From an uncultured Dorea sp. (GTDB taxonomy: Bacteria > Bacillota > Clostridia > Lachnospirales > Lachnospiraceae), in NCBI GenBank assembly GCA_948602995.1, contig CAPEBR010000017.1, positions 1-64,000 of the forward strand: a DNA stretch of 64,000 bases, written 5' to 3'. A model generated the notes under the pieces. That model worked only from the letters and a program-made list of their open reading frames with translations. It made no database searches and was not told the origin of the DNA. How positions within the stretch are numbered: the stretch's first letter is position 1; each line of letters opens with the position of its first letter. Shown here piece after piece: positions 25,895 to 35,027 of the stretch. Position numbers and translations under genes: made by a program.

Positions 25895-27505
25895 ATGGAT
25901 AGGTATACAGTACTTTTGGTGGATGATGAGGAAGACGTCATACAGATTATTATGAGGAAATTGAACTGGGAGGAGATTGGATTTTCCGTTGTCGGGTATG
26001 CCTGCAATGGGATTAAGGCGCTTGAGATGGTGGAGGAGTACCAGCCGGATGTGGTCATGACGGATATCAAGATGCCGTATATGGATGGCATGGAATTGTC
26101 ACATTATATCAAAACAGGGTTTCCTGCTACAAAGATCCTGATTTTTACAGGGTTTGATGAGTTTGAATATGCAAGAGAGGCAATTCATCTGGAGGTTGAA
26201 GAGTATATTCTGAAGCCGGTAAATTCCAGGGAGTTGACAGAAGTCTTTACGCAATTAAAGATTAAGCTTGACCAGGAGATCAGCGAAAAGCAGAATGTGG
26301 AGATTCTTCAGAAATATTATATGGAGTCTCTGCCGCTCCTTAGGGCGAATTTTTATTCTATGCTTATAGAGGGAAGAATGAGGGAGCAAGATGCGTTTAA
26401 GCTTTTAGCGGATTATCAGATCTCTTTTTCGGGACCGTATTTCTGCTGCATTGTAATCCATGTATCACTAACCTGTGTTCCGGGGGATATGAGCCCCCTT
26501 CTTTTGTCGGCGTCTGTCCAGAAGCAGGCCGAAGAGCGTTTCGGGGAAAAATGGCGGGCAAAATCATTTCCCTATCTTGGAAATACGGTTCTGATTACAC
26601 AGCTGAAACTGGAGAATGAGATATCGGAGCTGACAGATGAGTGTGACCGATTCTGTAAATATGTCCGTCACATTATCGGAGCTGTTGTTACCGTTGGAGT
26701 GGGACAGGTATGTGAAGAGATTCTCGGGCTTGCCGCCTCATATGCAAGTGCCAGGGAGGCAGTGTCATACAGAGTGATATACGGAGCATCCAGGGCGATT
26801 AATATGAAGGAAATTGTTCCCGGGAAGACGGGAGTTCCCGGTCCGGCAAACGATGAAGATCTATCAGTTCTCTTTAAGATGATCCGGATGGGGTCGGAAA
26901 AGGAGGTTATAAAGGCGGCAGAGAGGTATCTGAAGCTTACCTTTTCCAGTGCGAGGAGCTTACAGCAATATCATATAGACATTATGGAGTTAATCACTTC
27001 GCTGTATCGTTTCTCGGTGAATAACGAGATCCGCGCAGAGGTTTTTACGTATGATATGAGGGAACTTTACAGGCAGGTTCTAGACATGGATTCTGATGAA
27101 CTGGAAAGATGGCTTACTGACATCAGCCTCTCCCTGTGGGAAGAGTTAAACAGAGAGAGAAACCAGTCTACGGGCTCCTTTGTGTCCAGAGCAAAGGAGT
27201 ATGTGTTTGGGAATTACGCAGATGCCGGGCTTTCCCTTGATAAGATCTGCCACGCCCTTGGAGTTTCGAACTCCCACTTTTCTACAGTCTTCAAAAAAAA
27301 GACGGGAAATTCCTTTGTGGGTTATCTGACGGAATACCGGTTGGAGCAGGCTTCGCGTCTTTTAATAGAGACGAATGAAAAAAGCTATATTATTGCGAAA
27401 AAGGTAGGGTATACGGATCCGAATTATTTCAGCTATGTGTTTAAACGGCGTTTTGGCGTATCACCCTCCAGGTACAGAACGGAGTATACAGAAGGTGAAG
27501 GATAA
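25895..27505 (+). CDS. YesN-type response regulator (REC + AraC HTH)
   Basis: A 536-residue regulator. The receiver domain holds the VDDEED acidic pocket, phospho-acceptor Asp57 in VVMTDIKMPYMDG and Lys in YILKPV. A long middle region of about 300 residues follows, and the last 100 residues carry two AraC-type helix-turn-helix motifs (SLDKICHALGVSNSHFSTVF and YIIAKKVGYTDPNYFSYVF). The start follows GGAGAG. It is the first gene of a set with a kinase and two sugar-binding proteins directly downstream of mglBAC, so the mgl operon is the probable target. It is a paralogue of the regulator at 7073. Confidence 0.92.
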   Translation: MDRYTVLLVDDEEDVIQIIMRKLNWEEIGFSVVGYACNGIKALEMVEEYQPDVVMTDIKMPYMDGMELSHYIKTGFPATKILIFTGFDEFEYAREAIHLEVEEYILKPVNSRELTEVFTQLKIKLDQEISEKQNVEILQKYYMESLPLLRANFYSMLIEGRMREQDAFKLLADYQISFSGPYFCCIVIHVSLTCVPGDMSPLLLSASVQKQAEERFGEKWRAKSFPYLGNTVLITQLKLENEISELTDECDRFCKYVRHIIGAVVTVGVGQVCEEILGLAASYASAREAVSYRVIYGASRAINMKEIVPGKTGVPGPANDEDLSVLFKMIRMGSEKEVIKAAERYLKLTFSSARSLQQYHIDIMELITSLYRFSVNNEIRAEVFTYDMRELYRQVLDMDSDELERWLTDISLSLWEELNRERNQSTGSFVSRAKEYVFGNYADAGLSLDKICHALGVSNSHFSTVFKKKTGNSFVGYLTEYRLEQASRLLIETNEKSYIIAKKVGYTDPNYFSYVFKRRFGVSPSRYRTEYTEGEG

Positions 27506-27509
27506 GCAT

Positions 27510-29357
27510 TTGATACAGAGGTGTCTGAAATACTGGAAAAGGTTAAAACCAAGTGGAATGCAGACGATGATAATGGTTGTTTTTTCGGCAATCTCTGTCT
27601 CGATCATGCTGATACTTGGGGTTGTTATGTATTTCCGCTTTTCAGCGACATCCCAACAGGAGATGATTCAGGCAACGCAGAAGCTGATGGAACAGACGGG
27701 AGAAAATATGGAAGATTACCTCATGAATATGCGTCAGGTTTCGGATGCAGCCTATTATAATGTAATTAAAGAAAATGATTTTTCGGAGCATGGTAATGAT
27801 ATCCAGCAGGGACTCAGTCTGCTCTATGAGGCAAACAGAGAACGGTTAAGGACGATTGCCCTGTACAATAAGTATGGGAGTCTGATAGGAGCGGAACCGA
27901 TTGCTACGCAGAAAGAGGATCCGAATGTTACAAGGCAGGGATGGTATCAGCAGGCAATGTCGGAGATGGAAAATATGCACTTTTCTACGCCTCACATTCA
28001 GAATCTTTTTGAGGATGATACCTTCCGGTATTATTGGGTGATTTCCTTAAGCCGTGTGGTGGAACTTACAGACAAAGGGATTTCCCAACTGGGGGTTCTT
28101 CTGGTAGACATGGATTATGCTGGTATATCCCGGATGATGACGAAGATTAATGCACAGAATAACGGACAGTATTACTACCTCTGCGACAGCAACGGAGAGA
28201 TTATTTACCATACGCAGCAGATTCAGATCAGTGATGGTATTATGAGCGAAAACAGTGAAAAGGCAGCATCTTACAGAGACGGGGTATATGATGAGGTCTT
28301 TGAAGGTGAGCGGCGAAAAGTGATCGTAAATACAATCAGTTACACAGGATGGAGGCTGGTGGGGGTCATTCCGAATTCCGCATTTACCCATGGTATGTTT
28401 AATATCCGGTATTTTATTGTGCTGCTGATTCTTTTAATGGCGATGATGCTGGGGGCGGTCAGCCAGATTGTTTCAGCCAGGATTTCCAGGCCGCTGCTGA
28501 AGCTTAATGAGTCAGTTCTGGAATATGAGGCTGGAGAGAAACCGGAGATTTACGTTGGCGGCCCCATGGAGATCCGTTATCTCGGAGATTCCATACAGCG
28601 GTCTTATGAGCAGATTGACAGTTTGATGCGAAAAATTGTCATGGAGCAGACAGAAAGAAGAAAGAGTGAGCTTGATGCACTGCAGAGCCAGATCAATCCC
28701 CATTTTCTGTATAATGCGCTGGACTCAATTATCTGGATGGTTGAGGGGGAAAGGAATGATGAGGCGGTATTTATGATCTCCCAGCTGGCGAAGCTTTTTC
28801 GAATCAGTCTCGCCAAAGGGCGTACGGTGATTACTGTGGAGGAAGAGCTGCAGCATGCCCGAAGTTACATGAATATTCAGAAAATCCGGTATAAGGACTG
28901 CTTCTCTTTTATCATGGATGTTGACCCGGAAATTTATTCTCTGTCTACGGTAAAATTAATCCTGCAGCCGATTCTTGAAAATGCGATTAACTATGGGCTC
29001 CATGGTGCGGATGATTGTGGGGAGATAAAACTGACTGGGAGAAGAGTAGAAGGAGGGGCGCTCCTTGCGGTATCTGATAATGGAATCGGGATGTCCGAGG
29101 AAGAGGTCCGATGTCTTCTGACAGACGATAACCGGATCCATAAGCATGGATCGGGAGTGGGACTTGTGAATGTCAATAACCGGATCAGGATATTTTTCGG
29201 GGATGAATATGGACTGAAGATTGAGAGTGAGCCAGATGAGGGGACGACGGTATTTGTCTGCATTCCGGCAATTCCTTATACAGAGGAGAGCAGAAAGGTT
29301 CTTGAAGCAGGACATACCTTTGGCAGACAGGAAAGGAAGACTGACGGGGAAATATAG
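27510..29357 (+). CDS. YesM-type sensor histidine kinase
   Basis: Membrane kinase of 615 residues if started at the TTG at 27510, which stands 8 bases after GAAGG and 4 bases after the regulator stop. The open frame continues further upstream inside the regulator gene without a ribosome site. A membrane helix (VVFSAISVSIMLILGVVMYF) is followed by an extracellular region of about 260 residues resembling a Cache-type sensor, a second helix (FIVLLILLMAMMLGAV), HAMP, and the kinase core with His in LQSQINPHFLYNALDS, N box QPILENAINYGLHG and GSGVGLVNVNNR. The gene overlaps nothing downstream: its TAG is immediately followed by the ATG of the next gene. Confidence 0.9.
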   Translation: MIQRCLKYWKRLKPSGMQTMIMVVFSAISVSIMLILGVVMYFRFSATSQQEMIQATQKLMEQTGENMEDYLMNMRQVSDAAYYNVIKENDFSEHGNDIQQGLSLLYEANRERLRTIALYNKYGSLIGAEPIATQKEDPNVTRQGWYQQAMSEMENMHFSTPHIQNLFEDDTFRYYWVISLSRVVELTDKGISQLGVLLVDMDYAGISRMMTKINAQNNGQYYYLCDSNGEIIYHTQQIQISDGIMSENSEKAASYRDGVYDEVFEGERRKVIVNTISYTGWRLVGVIPNSAFTHGMFNIRYFIVLLILLMAMMLGAVSQIVSARISRPLLKLNESVLEYEAGEKPEIYVGGPMEIRYLGDSIQRSYEQIDSLMRKIVMEQTERRKSELDALQSQINPHFLYNALDSIIWMVEGERNDEAVFMISQLAKLFRISLAKGRTVITVEEELQHARSYMNIQKIRYKDCFSFIMDVDPEIYSLSTVKLILQPILENAINYGLHGADDCGEIKLTGRRVEGGALLAVSDNGIGMSEEEVRCLLTDDNRIHKHGSGVGLVNVNNRIRIFFGDEYGLKIESEPDEGTTVFVCIPAIPYTEESRKVLEAGHTFGRQERKTDGEI

Positions 29358-30335
29358 ATGAAAAACAGTAAAAAAGTATTTGTTCTCATAGAAGTAGTGA
29401 TGGGCGTCATGGTTATTCTTGTGGCAGCTGCTATGCTCCGTGAAAAGAATGGGGAGGAGCGCGGGAAGGTCTCCGTGATTATTCATAATTCGGAAGACAG
29501 CCAATGGGTTTCCTTTAAATATGGGCTTAGAATGGCTGCCCAGGATCATCAGACAGAGGTATTTGTTGTCAGTACGGATGGAATACTCTCAGAGGAAGAG
29601 GAAAAAGAAGCCATAGACAGGGAGATCCAGAATGGGGCGGATGCAGTCATTGTGCAGCCGGTTCCAGGGGCTGATATGAAAAAGATGCTCAAAAACGTAC
29701 CCCAAAAGGTCTCGGTGATACTGGTAGAGAGTCAGGCGACAGAAGGAGAAGGCACGTTGGATTTGCCGACTGTAAAGCCGGATAATTTTGCGATTGGAAA
29801 GGCGTTGGGGGAGGAACTGGTAAAAGATTATAATGGCAATCTGAAGGGAAAGACACTGGGAATTATTTCTGAAAACAGAGCTTTTGAAGCGGTGGAAGAC
29901 AGAGAAGAGGGATTCCGGTCAGTGGCGGATGCCATGGGAGCCAGAACGGTCTGGGATCTTTCTGACCTGGAACGCGGGGAGGGGGCGGAACATGCCATAG
30001 AAAGGCAGGAGAAAGTAGATTTTGTAATAGCCCTTGATAATTACAGTGTGATATCGGCTGGGAAGGCTGCGGCGAAAAATAATCTGCACGGTGCGCTGGT
30101 ATACGGGATTGGGAATTCTACGGAGGCGATATATTACCTTGATACGGGGCGTGCCCGGTCGCTGGTGGTCCCGGATGAGTTTAATGTAGGATATCAAAGC
30201 TTTACGGAGGCGGCGGAAAGTCTTGGGAGCATATTTAAAAAGCCGGAGAACCGGACGGTTTCTTTTACAGTTCTATGGAGGGATAATCTGTTTTCGAGGG
30301 AAAATCAGGAATTTCTTTTTACAATGAGCCAGTAA
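29358..30335 (+). CDS. Membrane-anchored sugar-binding protein, sensory
   Basis: A 325-residue periplasmic-binding-protein-like domain (Peripla_BP_4 type) behind a single N-terminal membrane segment (VFVLIEVVMGVMVILVAAAM). No lipobox Cys is present, so it is probably an uncleaved membrane anchor. The domain reads in normal order: VSVIIHNSEDSQWVSFKYGL, then GADAVIVQPV, the lobe crossover and FVIALDNYSV. It directly abuts the kinase gene. In Clostridium beijerinckii a binding protein of this kind (XylFII) works with a LytS-family kinase as a sugar sensor, so a co-sensor role is likely. Several galactose-binding positions of MglB are not obvious, so the ligand is open. Confidence 0.82.
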   Translation: MKNSKKVFVLIEVVMGVMVILVAAAMLREKNGEERGKVSVIIHNSEDSQWVSFKYGLRMAAQDHQTEVFVVSTDGILSEEEEKEAIDREIQNGADAVIVQPVPGADMKKMLKNVPQKVSVILVESQATEGEGTLDLPTVKPDNFAIGKALGEELVKDYNGNLKGKTLGIISENRAFEAVEDREEGFRSVADAMGARTVWDLSDLERGEGAEHAIERQEKVDFVIALDNYSVISAGKAAAKNNLHGALVYGIGNSTEAIYYLDTGRARSLVVPDEFNVGYQSFTEAAESLGSIFKKPENRTVSFTVLWRDNLFSRENQEFLFTMSQ

Positions 30336-30376
30336 AAACTAATTTAAAAACTGAGTGAAAAGAGCAGGTGATAAAG

Positions 30377-31417
30377 ATGAGTGGGAAAAAATATTGTCTG
30401 CAGGCGTCATATTTGCTCGCAGTCATTATACTTGCTGTATGCATACAGCTTTTATGTGCATGTGGAAAGGAAGAGACAGACAGGGCGGAGATGATCTGTG
30501 TAGGAGTGGCGGTATATAATCAGAGCGACACCTTTCTTGGTGAAATGGTATCCTGTCTGAAAGAGAGCCTTCATGATTACGAAGAAAAAGGAGTTGAGCT
30601 GACTATGGTGCTGAGGGATGCGGCAGGATCCCAGCGGAAGCAGGACGAACAGGTGAAGGAGCTTATAGATGCCGGATGCAATGTTCTCTGTGTGAATCTG
30701 GTGGACCGGTCGACTCCTTCGGATATTATAGATCTTGCGAGAGAGAACGATATTCCGCTTATTTTCTTCAACAGAGAACCGGTAGCTGAGGACATCATGC
30801 AGTGGGATCGGATTTATTATGTTGGCGCACCGGCAGAACAATCTGGTATTATGCAGGGAGAGCTTGCTGCCGCACTGATTCAGTCTAAACCACAGATAGA
30901 CCGTAATAAGGATGGGAAGATCCAATATGTAGTACTAGAGGGAGAGCCGGGGCATCAGGATGCTATTATCCGAACGGAAAATGCAGTAGAAGCTTTGCGC
31001 AGCAGCGGTATTGAACTTGAAAAGTTAAGCAGCGGAATCGCAAACTGGAGCCGTGCTCAGGCGGAAAACAGGATGCTCCAGATGATAAGCCAGCACCAGC
31101 ACAAAATCGAACTTGTTCTGGCAAATAACGATGATATGGCCCTCGGTGCGATTGATGCCTATGACAAATTGAACTATACAGAAACTGCACTTCCTGTATT
31201 TTTTGGGATAGATGGAACCGATACAGGGATGGAGGCGGTTATAGAAAAAAAGCTGTCCGGAACAGTGTATAATGACAAAGAGGGGCAGGCAGAAGCAATA
31301 GCGCGGCTTATAGCAGCACTCGTTTTGGGGGAAAGAATGGAAGATATTAAATTTGAAAATGAGCGGTATATTTATGTGCCGTACCGCAAAGTCGAGTTGG
31401 GGACGGGGGATTTTTAA
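30377..31417 (+). CDS. MglB-like sugar-binding lipoprotein, normal order
   Basis: A 346-residue lipoprotein (lipobox QLLCAC) with the standard galactose-binding-protein order. The first strand VGVAVYNQSDTFLGEM is followed by INLVD-like VNLVDRS, IPLIFFNREP, YYVGAPAEQSGIMQGE, calcium loop DRNKDG, GEPGHQDAIIRTE, NWSRAQA and ANNDDMALG. Asp/Phe, Asn, His/Asp/Arg, Trp and Asn ligand positions are kept. The start at 30377 follows AGGTG; a GTG at 30368 is less likely. It is co-transcribed with the regulator, kinase and membrane-anchored binding protein and lacks its own ABC genes, so it may feed MglAC or the sensor. The last residues (ELGTGDF) and the stop codon come from a REP palindrome. Confidence 0.88.
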   Translation: MSGKKYCLQASYLLAVIILAVCIQLLCACGKEETDRAEMICVGVAVYNQSDTFLGEMVSCLKESLHDYEEKGVELTMVLRDAAGSQRKQDEQVKELIDAGCNVLCVNLVDRSTPSDIIDLARENDIPLIFFNREPVAEDIMQWDRIYYVGAPAEQSGIMQGELAAALIQSKPQIDRNKDGKIQYVVLEGEPGHQDAIIRTENAVEALRSSGIELEKLSSGIANWSRAQAENRMLQMISQHQHKIELVLANNDDMALGAIDAYDKLNYTETALPVFFGIDGTDTGMEAVIEKKLSGTVYNDKEGQAEAIARLIAALVLGERMEDIKFENERYIYVPYRKVELGTGDF

Positions 31418-31434
31418 TTTTCCCCCGTCCCCCG
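31396..31434. repeat. REP palindrome 2, inside two gene ends
   Basis: The arms GGGGACGGGGGA and TCCCCCGTCCCC (31399-31410 and 31421-31432) surround an AT centre. The binding-protein gene and the convergent aldo/keto reductase gene both end inside it and overlap by four bases. Confidence 0.9.
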
Positions 31435-32445
31435 TGCGTCAAGAATTTCTTTGTAATCTATATAGTTTCTCTCTAGCAAGGAAGGTGTATCCAGTCCATA
31501 GGGACATTTCTCTTTACATTTCCCGCAGTGGAGGCACTCCTCAATTTTCTTCATCATTGCCTGGGCTTTGTCTGTAAGCTGTGCGCTAGACGGAGACCTT
31601 CGAATCAGAAGTGACATCCGTGCGCAGGTATTGATCTCAATCCTCGCCGGGCAGGGCATACAGTACCCGCAGCCCCGGCAGAATTCGCCCTGCAGTTCTT
31701 CGCGGTCACGGCGGATGATTTCCTGCACTTTTCCCTCCATGGATGGCTCATGCTCCTGACAGGCCAGAAATTCGTCCAGCTCCCTCTCCCGCTGGATTCC
31801 CCAGATGGGAAGTACATGCTCAAACTGAAGCATATAGGCATAGGCCGCCGCGGCGTGGGTGATGAGTCCCCCGGCGAGAGCCTTCATGGCGATAAAGCCC
31901 ATGTCCGCCGTTTCACATTTTTTCAAAAGCTCCAGTTCCTGGTCAGAAGACAGGTAGCTAAAGGGGAACTGCAGCGTGTCATACAGGCCGCTGCCGATGG
32001 CCTCGTGCGCCACTGCCAGGCGGTGGTTCGTGATACCGATGTGTCGGATTTTCCCCTGTTCCTTTGCTTCCAGCATGGCTTCATAGAGCCCGCTTCCGTC
32101 TCCCGGCTTCGGGCAGAATGGAATATTGTGGAACTGGTAAATATCTAAATAGTCGGTCCTCAGGTTGCCAAGGGTAGTCTCCAGGTCCTTCCAGAAGGTT
32201 GCTGCATCCTGGGCTCCGGTCTTGGAAGCGAGATAAATCCTGTCCCGGCGGTCCGCAAAAGCCGCCCCCAGTTTCTCTTCGCTGTCTGTATAAAATCTGG
32301 CAGTATCGAAAAAATCAATCCCGTTGTCAAAGGCCTTGTGAAGGAGATAGACCGCATCCTCCTGGGAAATACGCTGTATGGGGAGCGCCCCAAAGCCATT
32401 TTTATTCACTGTAATGCCGGTCTTTCCAAGTGCTATTTTCCGCAT
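31414..32445 (-). CDS. Aldo/keto reductase with C-terminal 4Fe-4S domain
   Basis: A 343-residue oxidoreductase. The N-terminal aldo/keto reductase barrel shows GFGALPIQR, the catalytic Asp/Tyr region GIDFFDTARFYTDSE, the Lys in IYLASKTG and His in YQFHNI. The C-terminal 90 residues hold two ferredoxin-like clusters, CRGCGYCMPC and CLHCGKCKEKC. Such fused proteins are common in anaerobes and are thought to couple NAD(P)H or ferredoxin to reduction of small carbonyl compounds; the substrate is unknown. The start at 32445 has GGGAGG in front. The last five residues (RGTGEN) are encoded by REP palindrome 2, so the gene has acquired or reset its end there. Confidence 0.88.
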   Translation of the reverse strand: MRKIALGKTGITVNKNGFGALPIQRISQEDAVYLLHKAFDNGIDFFDTARFYTDSEEKLGAAFADRRDRIYLASKTGAQDAATFWKDLETTLGNLRTDYLDIYQFHNIPFCPKPGDGSGLYEAMLEAKEQGKIRHIGITNHRLAVAHEAIGSGLYDTLQFPFSYLSSDQELELLKKCETADMGFIAMKALAGGLITHAAAAYAYMLQFEHVLPIWGIQRERELDEFLACQEHEPSMEGKVQEIIRRDREELQGEFCRGCGYCMPCPARIEINTCARMSLLIRRSPSSAQLTDKAQAMMKKIEECLHCGKCKEKCPYGLDTPSLLERNYIDYKEILDARGTGEN

Positions 32446-32598
32446 AAATATTCCTCCCTTTAAAAATATAATAAAGTGTGGTAAAATATCCACAGTTACT
32501 ATTCACGGAACCGTGCATCCCACTGCACGGCATCCGGTCAGGAGCTGCCATGAAATAACTTTTCATTTAGACAAGTCAGAATGAAAGTTTATTTTAGG

Positions 32599-32754
32599 GA
32601 GTGTTTGAAAATTGCTTTATGTCAACTGTGCGTCACAGTTTGTGGGGGATTTGCCTCAAATGAAGGAGGCGCAGCGGGCTGCGCTGACTGAATGCAGGGC
32701 AAATTAACCGAAAAGTGGGGCGTGCAGGTGGCATGAATGAATTTTCAAACACTC
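32599..32754. mobile_element. 156-bp miniature inverted-repeat element
   Basis: Perfect 15-base terminal inverted repeats, GAGTGTTTGAAAATT and AATTTTCAAACACTC, enclose about 126 non-coding bases with internal hairpins. It sits in the 382-base gap between the divergent aldo/keto reductase and asnS genes and takes up nearly half of it. No transposase is encoded and no clear target duplication is visible. A related deleted copy is at 20789-20830. The rest of the gap holds the two ribosome sites and no gene. Confidence 0.7.
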
Positions 32755-32827
32755 TCTGGGACAGATCCTTACTTTATTATATCATGCGGAAGTATGTATG
32801 GAAATCAGAAAAAGGAGTATATTTGGT

Positions 32828-34216
32828 ATGGATTTGGTAAATATCAGAGAGTTATACAAGAACAGAGAAGCATATCTTGACAAGGAGATTACGGTAGGCG
32901 GCTGGGTGCGCAGCATCCGCGATTCGAAAGCATTTGGTTTTATTGTAGTAAATGACGGAACATTTTTTGAGCCGCTTCAGATCGTCTATCATGACACCAT
33001 GGAGAATTTTGAAGAGATCTCCAGGCTCAATGTAGGGGCAGCGATTATTGTGACGGGAACCCTCGTTGCGACTCCCCACGCAAAGCAGCCCTTCGAGATC
33101 CAGGCCCGGGAGATTGCTGTTGAAGGTGCGTCCGCACCGGATTACCCCCTTCAGAAGAAGCGCCACAGCTTCGAATATCTGCGTACCATCGCCCATCTCC
33201 GCCCAAGGACAAATACATTCCAGGCGGTATTCCGTGTGCGCTCACTGACAGCATATGCACTCCACAGATTTTTCCAGGAGAGAGACTTCGTATATGTGCA
33301 CACGCCGATCATTACCGGAAGCGACTGCGAGGGAGCAGGAGAGATGTTCCATGTCACCTCCATGGACATGGCAGCTATTCCGCTTAACGAGGAAGGAGAG
33401 GTAGACTATACAAAGGATTTCTTCGGAAAAGAGACAAGCCTTACTGTAAGCGGGCAGCTGAACGGAGAGACATACGCCCAGGCATTTAAAAATATTTACA
33501 CCTTCGGACCGACCTTCCGGGCAGAGAATTCTAACACCACCAGACACGCGGCAGAATTCTGGATGATCGAGCCGGAGATGGCATTTACAGATCTTGACGA
33601 TGATATGGACCTGGCAGAGGCAATGTTAAAATACGTCATCAATTATGTACTGGAGCACGCGCCCGAAGAGATGAACTTCTTCAACTCCTTCGTGGACAAA
33701 GGGCTCTTAGACAGACTTAATAACGTGGCAACCGCAGACTTTGCCCGGATCACCTACACCGAGGCCATTGACATACTGGAGAAAAACAACGATAAATTCG
33801 AGTTCAAGGTATCCTGGGGTGCGGATCTGCAGACAGAACACGAGCGCTACCTGACAGAAAAAGTCTTTAAACGCCCGGTATTCGTGACCGACTACCCGAA
33901 GGAGATCAAGGCATTCTATATGAAGCAGAACGATGACGGAAAAACCGTGGCAGCAGTAGACTGCCTCGTTCCCGGCATCGGAGAGATTATCGGCGGAAGC
34001 CAGAGAGAAGATGACTATGACAAGCTGTATACAAGGATGAAGGAACTAGGACTCAAGGAAGAAGACTACGGATTCTATATGGATCTCAGGAAATACGGCT
34101 CCACCAGACATTCCGGCTTCGGGCTCGGCTTCGAGAGATGCATCATGTACCTCACCGGAATGAGCAACATCCGGGACGTCGTACCATTCCCAAGAACAGT
34201 AAACAACTGCGACTAG
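32828..34216 (+). CDS. asnS: Asparaginyl-tRNA synthetase
   Basis: Class II aminoacyl-tRNA synthetase of 462 residues that charges tRNA-Asn. The N-terminal OB-fold anticodon domain (VGGWVRSIRDSKAFGFIVVNDG) is followed by the catalytic core with motif 2 (FGPTFRAENSNTTRHAAEFWMIEPE) and motif 3 (GFGLGFERCIMYLTG). The start at 32828 follows AAAGGAG; an upstream ATG at 32798 has no such site. A composite REP unit begins 3 bases after the stop and probably ends the transcript. The insert-bearing form, with an extra stretch between HVTSMDM and LTVSGQLNGE, is usual for Firmicute AsnRS. Confidence 0.96.
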   Translation: MDLVNIRELYKNREAYLDKEITVGGWVRSIRDSKAFGFIVVNDGTFFEPLQIVYHDTMENFEEISRLNVGAAIIVTGTLVATPHAKQPFEIQAREIAVEGASAPDYPLQKKRHSFEYLRTIAHLRPRTNTFQAVFRVRSLTAYALHRFFQERDFVYVHTPIITGSDCEGAGEMFHVTSMDMAAIPLNEEGEVDYTKDFFGKETSLTVSGQLNGETYAQAFKNIYTFGPTFRAENSNTTRHAAEFWMIEPEMAFTDLDDDMDLAEAMLKYVINYVLEHAPEEMNFFNSFVDKGLLDRLNNVATADFARITYTEAIDILEKNNDKFEFKVSWGADLQTEHERYLTEKVFKRPVFVTDYPKEIKAFYMKQNDDGKTVAAVDCLVPGIGEIIGGSQREDDYDKLYTRMKELGLKEEDYGFYMDLRKYGSTRHSGFGLGFERCIMYLTGMSNIRDVVPFPRTVNNCD

Positions 34217-34218
34217 CC

Positions 34219-34319
34219 AGTTGGGGACGGGGTATTTTTAATTTTACCCCGTCCCCAACTCAAAAAGGGACAGGCTATTTTCAATTTGGGACGGGGCATT
34301 TTTAAAAATGCCCCGTCCC
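34219..34319. repeat. Composite REP unit (palindromes 3 and 4)
   Basis: Palindrome 3 (34219-34260) and palindrome 4 (34288-34319, perfect 32 bases) are joined by a linker containing the half-site AAAAAGGGACAGG. The same palindrome-linker-palindrome order recurs at 55112-55212. It fills the gap between asnS and the response regulator, ending 19 bases before the latter's ATG. Confidence 0.9.
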
Positions 34320-34337
34320 GGGCACGGGAGGAGCAGC

Positions 34338-35027
34338 ATGAATATACTAGTAGTTGATGATGAAAAGGAGATTGCGGATGTCATTGAGCTGTATCTCCAG
34401 AATGACCAGTACAATGTACTAAAGTTTTACACCGGGGAGGAAGCGTTAAAATGCATCCGGAATACAAGGATTGATCTTGCAATTCTGGACATTATGCTTC
34501 CAGATGTGGATGGTTTTCAGATTTTAAAGCAGATTCGGGAAAAGTATACTTTCCCGGTGATTATGCTGACGGCGAAGACGGAGTATATTGATAAAATCAC
34601 GGGTCTTACGCTGGGAGCAGATGACTATATACCAAAGCCCTTCAACCCGTTGGAACTGGTTGCCAGGGTGAAGGCGCAGATCCGGCGGTCTACCCAGTAT
34701 AATGACGGGTCGAGGGATGCAGGGAATCTGATTGATTTCGGCGGGCTTTTTCTTGACAGGAATTCCCATGAATGTGTTTATAATGAGGTGCCGCTCACAC
34801 TCACGCCGATTGAGTTTGATATCCTGTGGCTTCTCTGTGAGAACCGGGGGAAGGTCATCAGCTCGGAGGAGTTGTTTGAAAATGTGTGGGGGGAGAAATA
34901 CTACAAGAACAGTAACAACACTGTAATGGTTCATATCCGGCATCTGAGGGAGAAGATGAGCAGTCCTACCGGAAAGTCGGACTTTATCAAGACAGTGTGG
35001 GGAGTTGGGTATAAGGTTGAAGAATAA
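34338..35027 (+). CDS. OmpR/PhoB-type response regulator (VanR-like)
   Basis: A 229-residue regulator. The receiver domain shows VVDDEKE, phospho-acceptor Asp in LAILDIMLPDVDG, Thr in VIMLTAK and Lys in YIPKPF. The C-terminal winged helix has EFDILWLLCENRGKVISSEELF and NNTVMVHIRHLREKM. It resembles VanR-type regulators. The start at 34338 has GGGAGGAG in front; the frame extending upstream runs into the REP unit. It overlaps the kinase gene, and the pair is followed by two nuclease-like genes in the same run, so these may be co-regulated. No van resistance genes are nearby. Confidence 0.9.
   Translation: MNILVVDDEKEIADVIELYLQNDQYNVLKFYTGEEALKCIRNTRIDLAILDIMLPDVDGFQILKQIREKYTFPVIMLTAKTEYIDKITGLTLGADDYIPKPFNPLELVARVKAQIRRSTQYNDGSRDAGNLIDFGGLFLDRNSHECVYNEVPLTLTPIEFDILWLLCENRGKVISSEELFENVWGEKYYKNSNNTVMVHIRHLREKMSSPTGKSDFIKTVWGVGYKVEE

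Noticed and set aside
31396..31434. Four-base overlap of convergent genes as an assembly error.
   Set aside because: Both frames end naturally within the palindrome, and the same kind of ending occurs at other REP copies.
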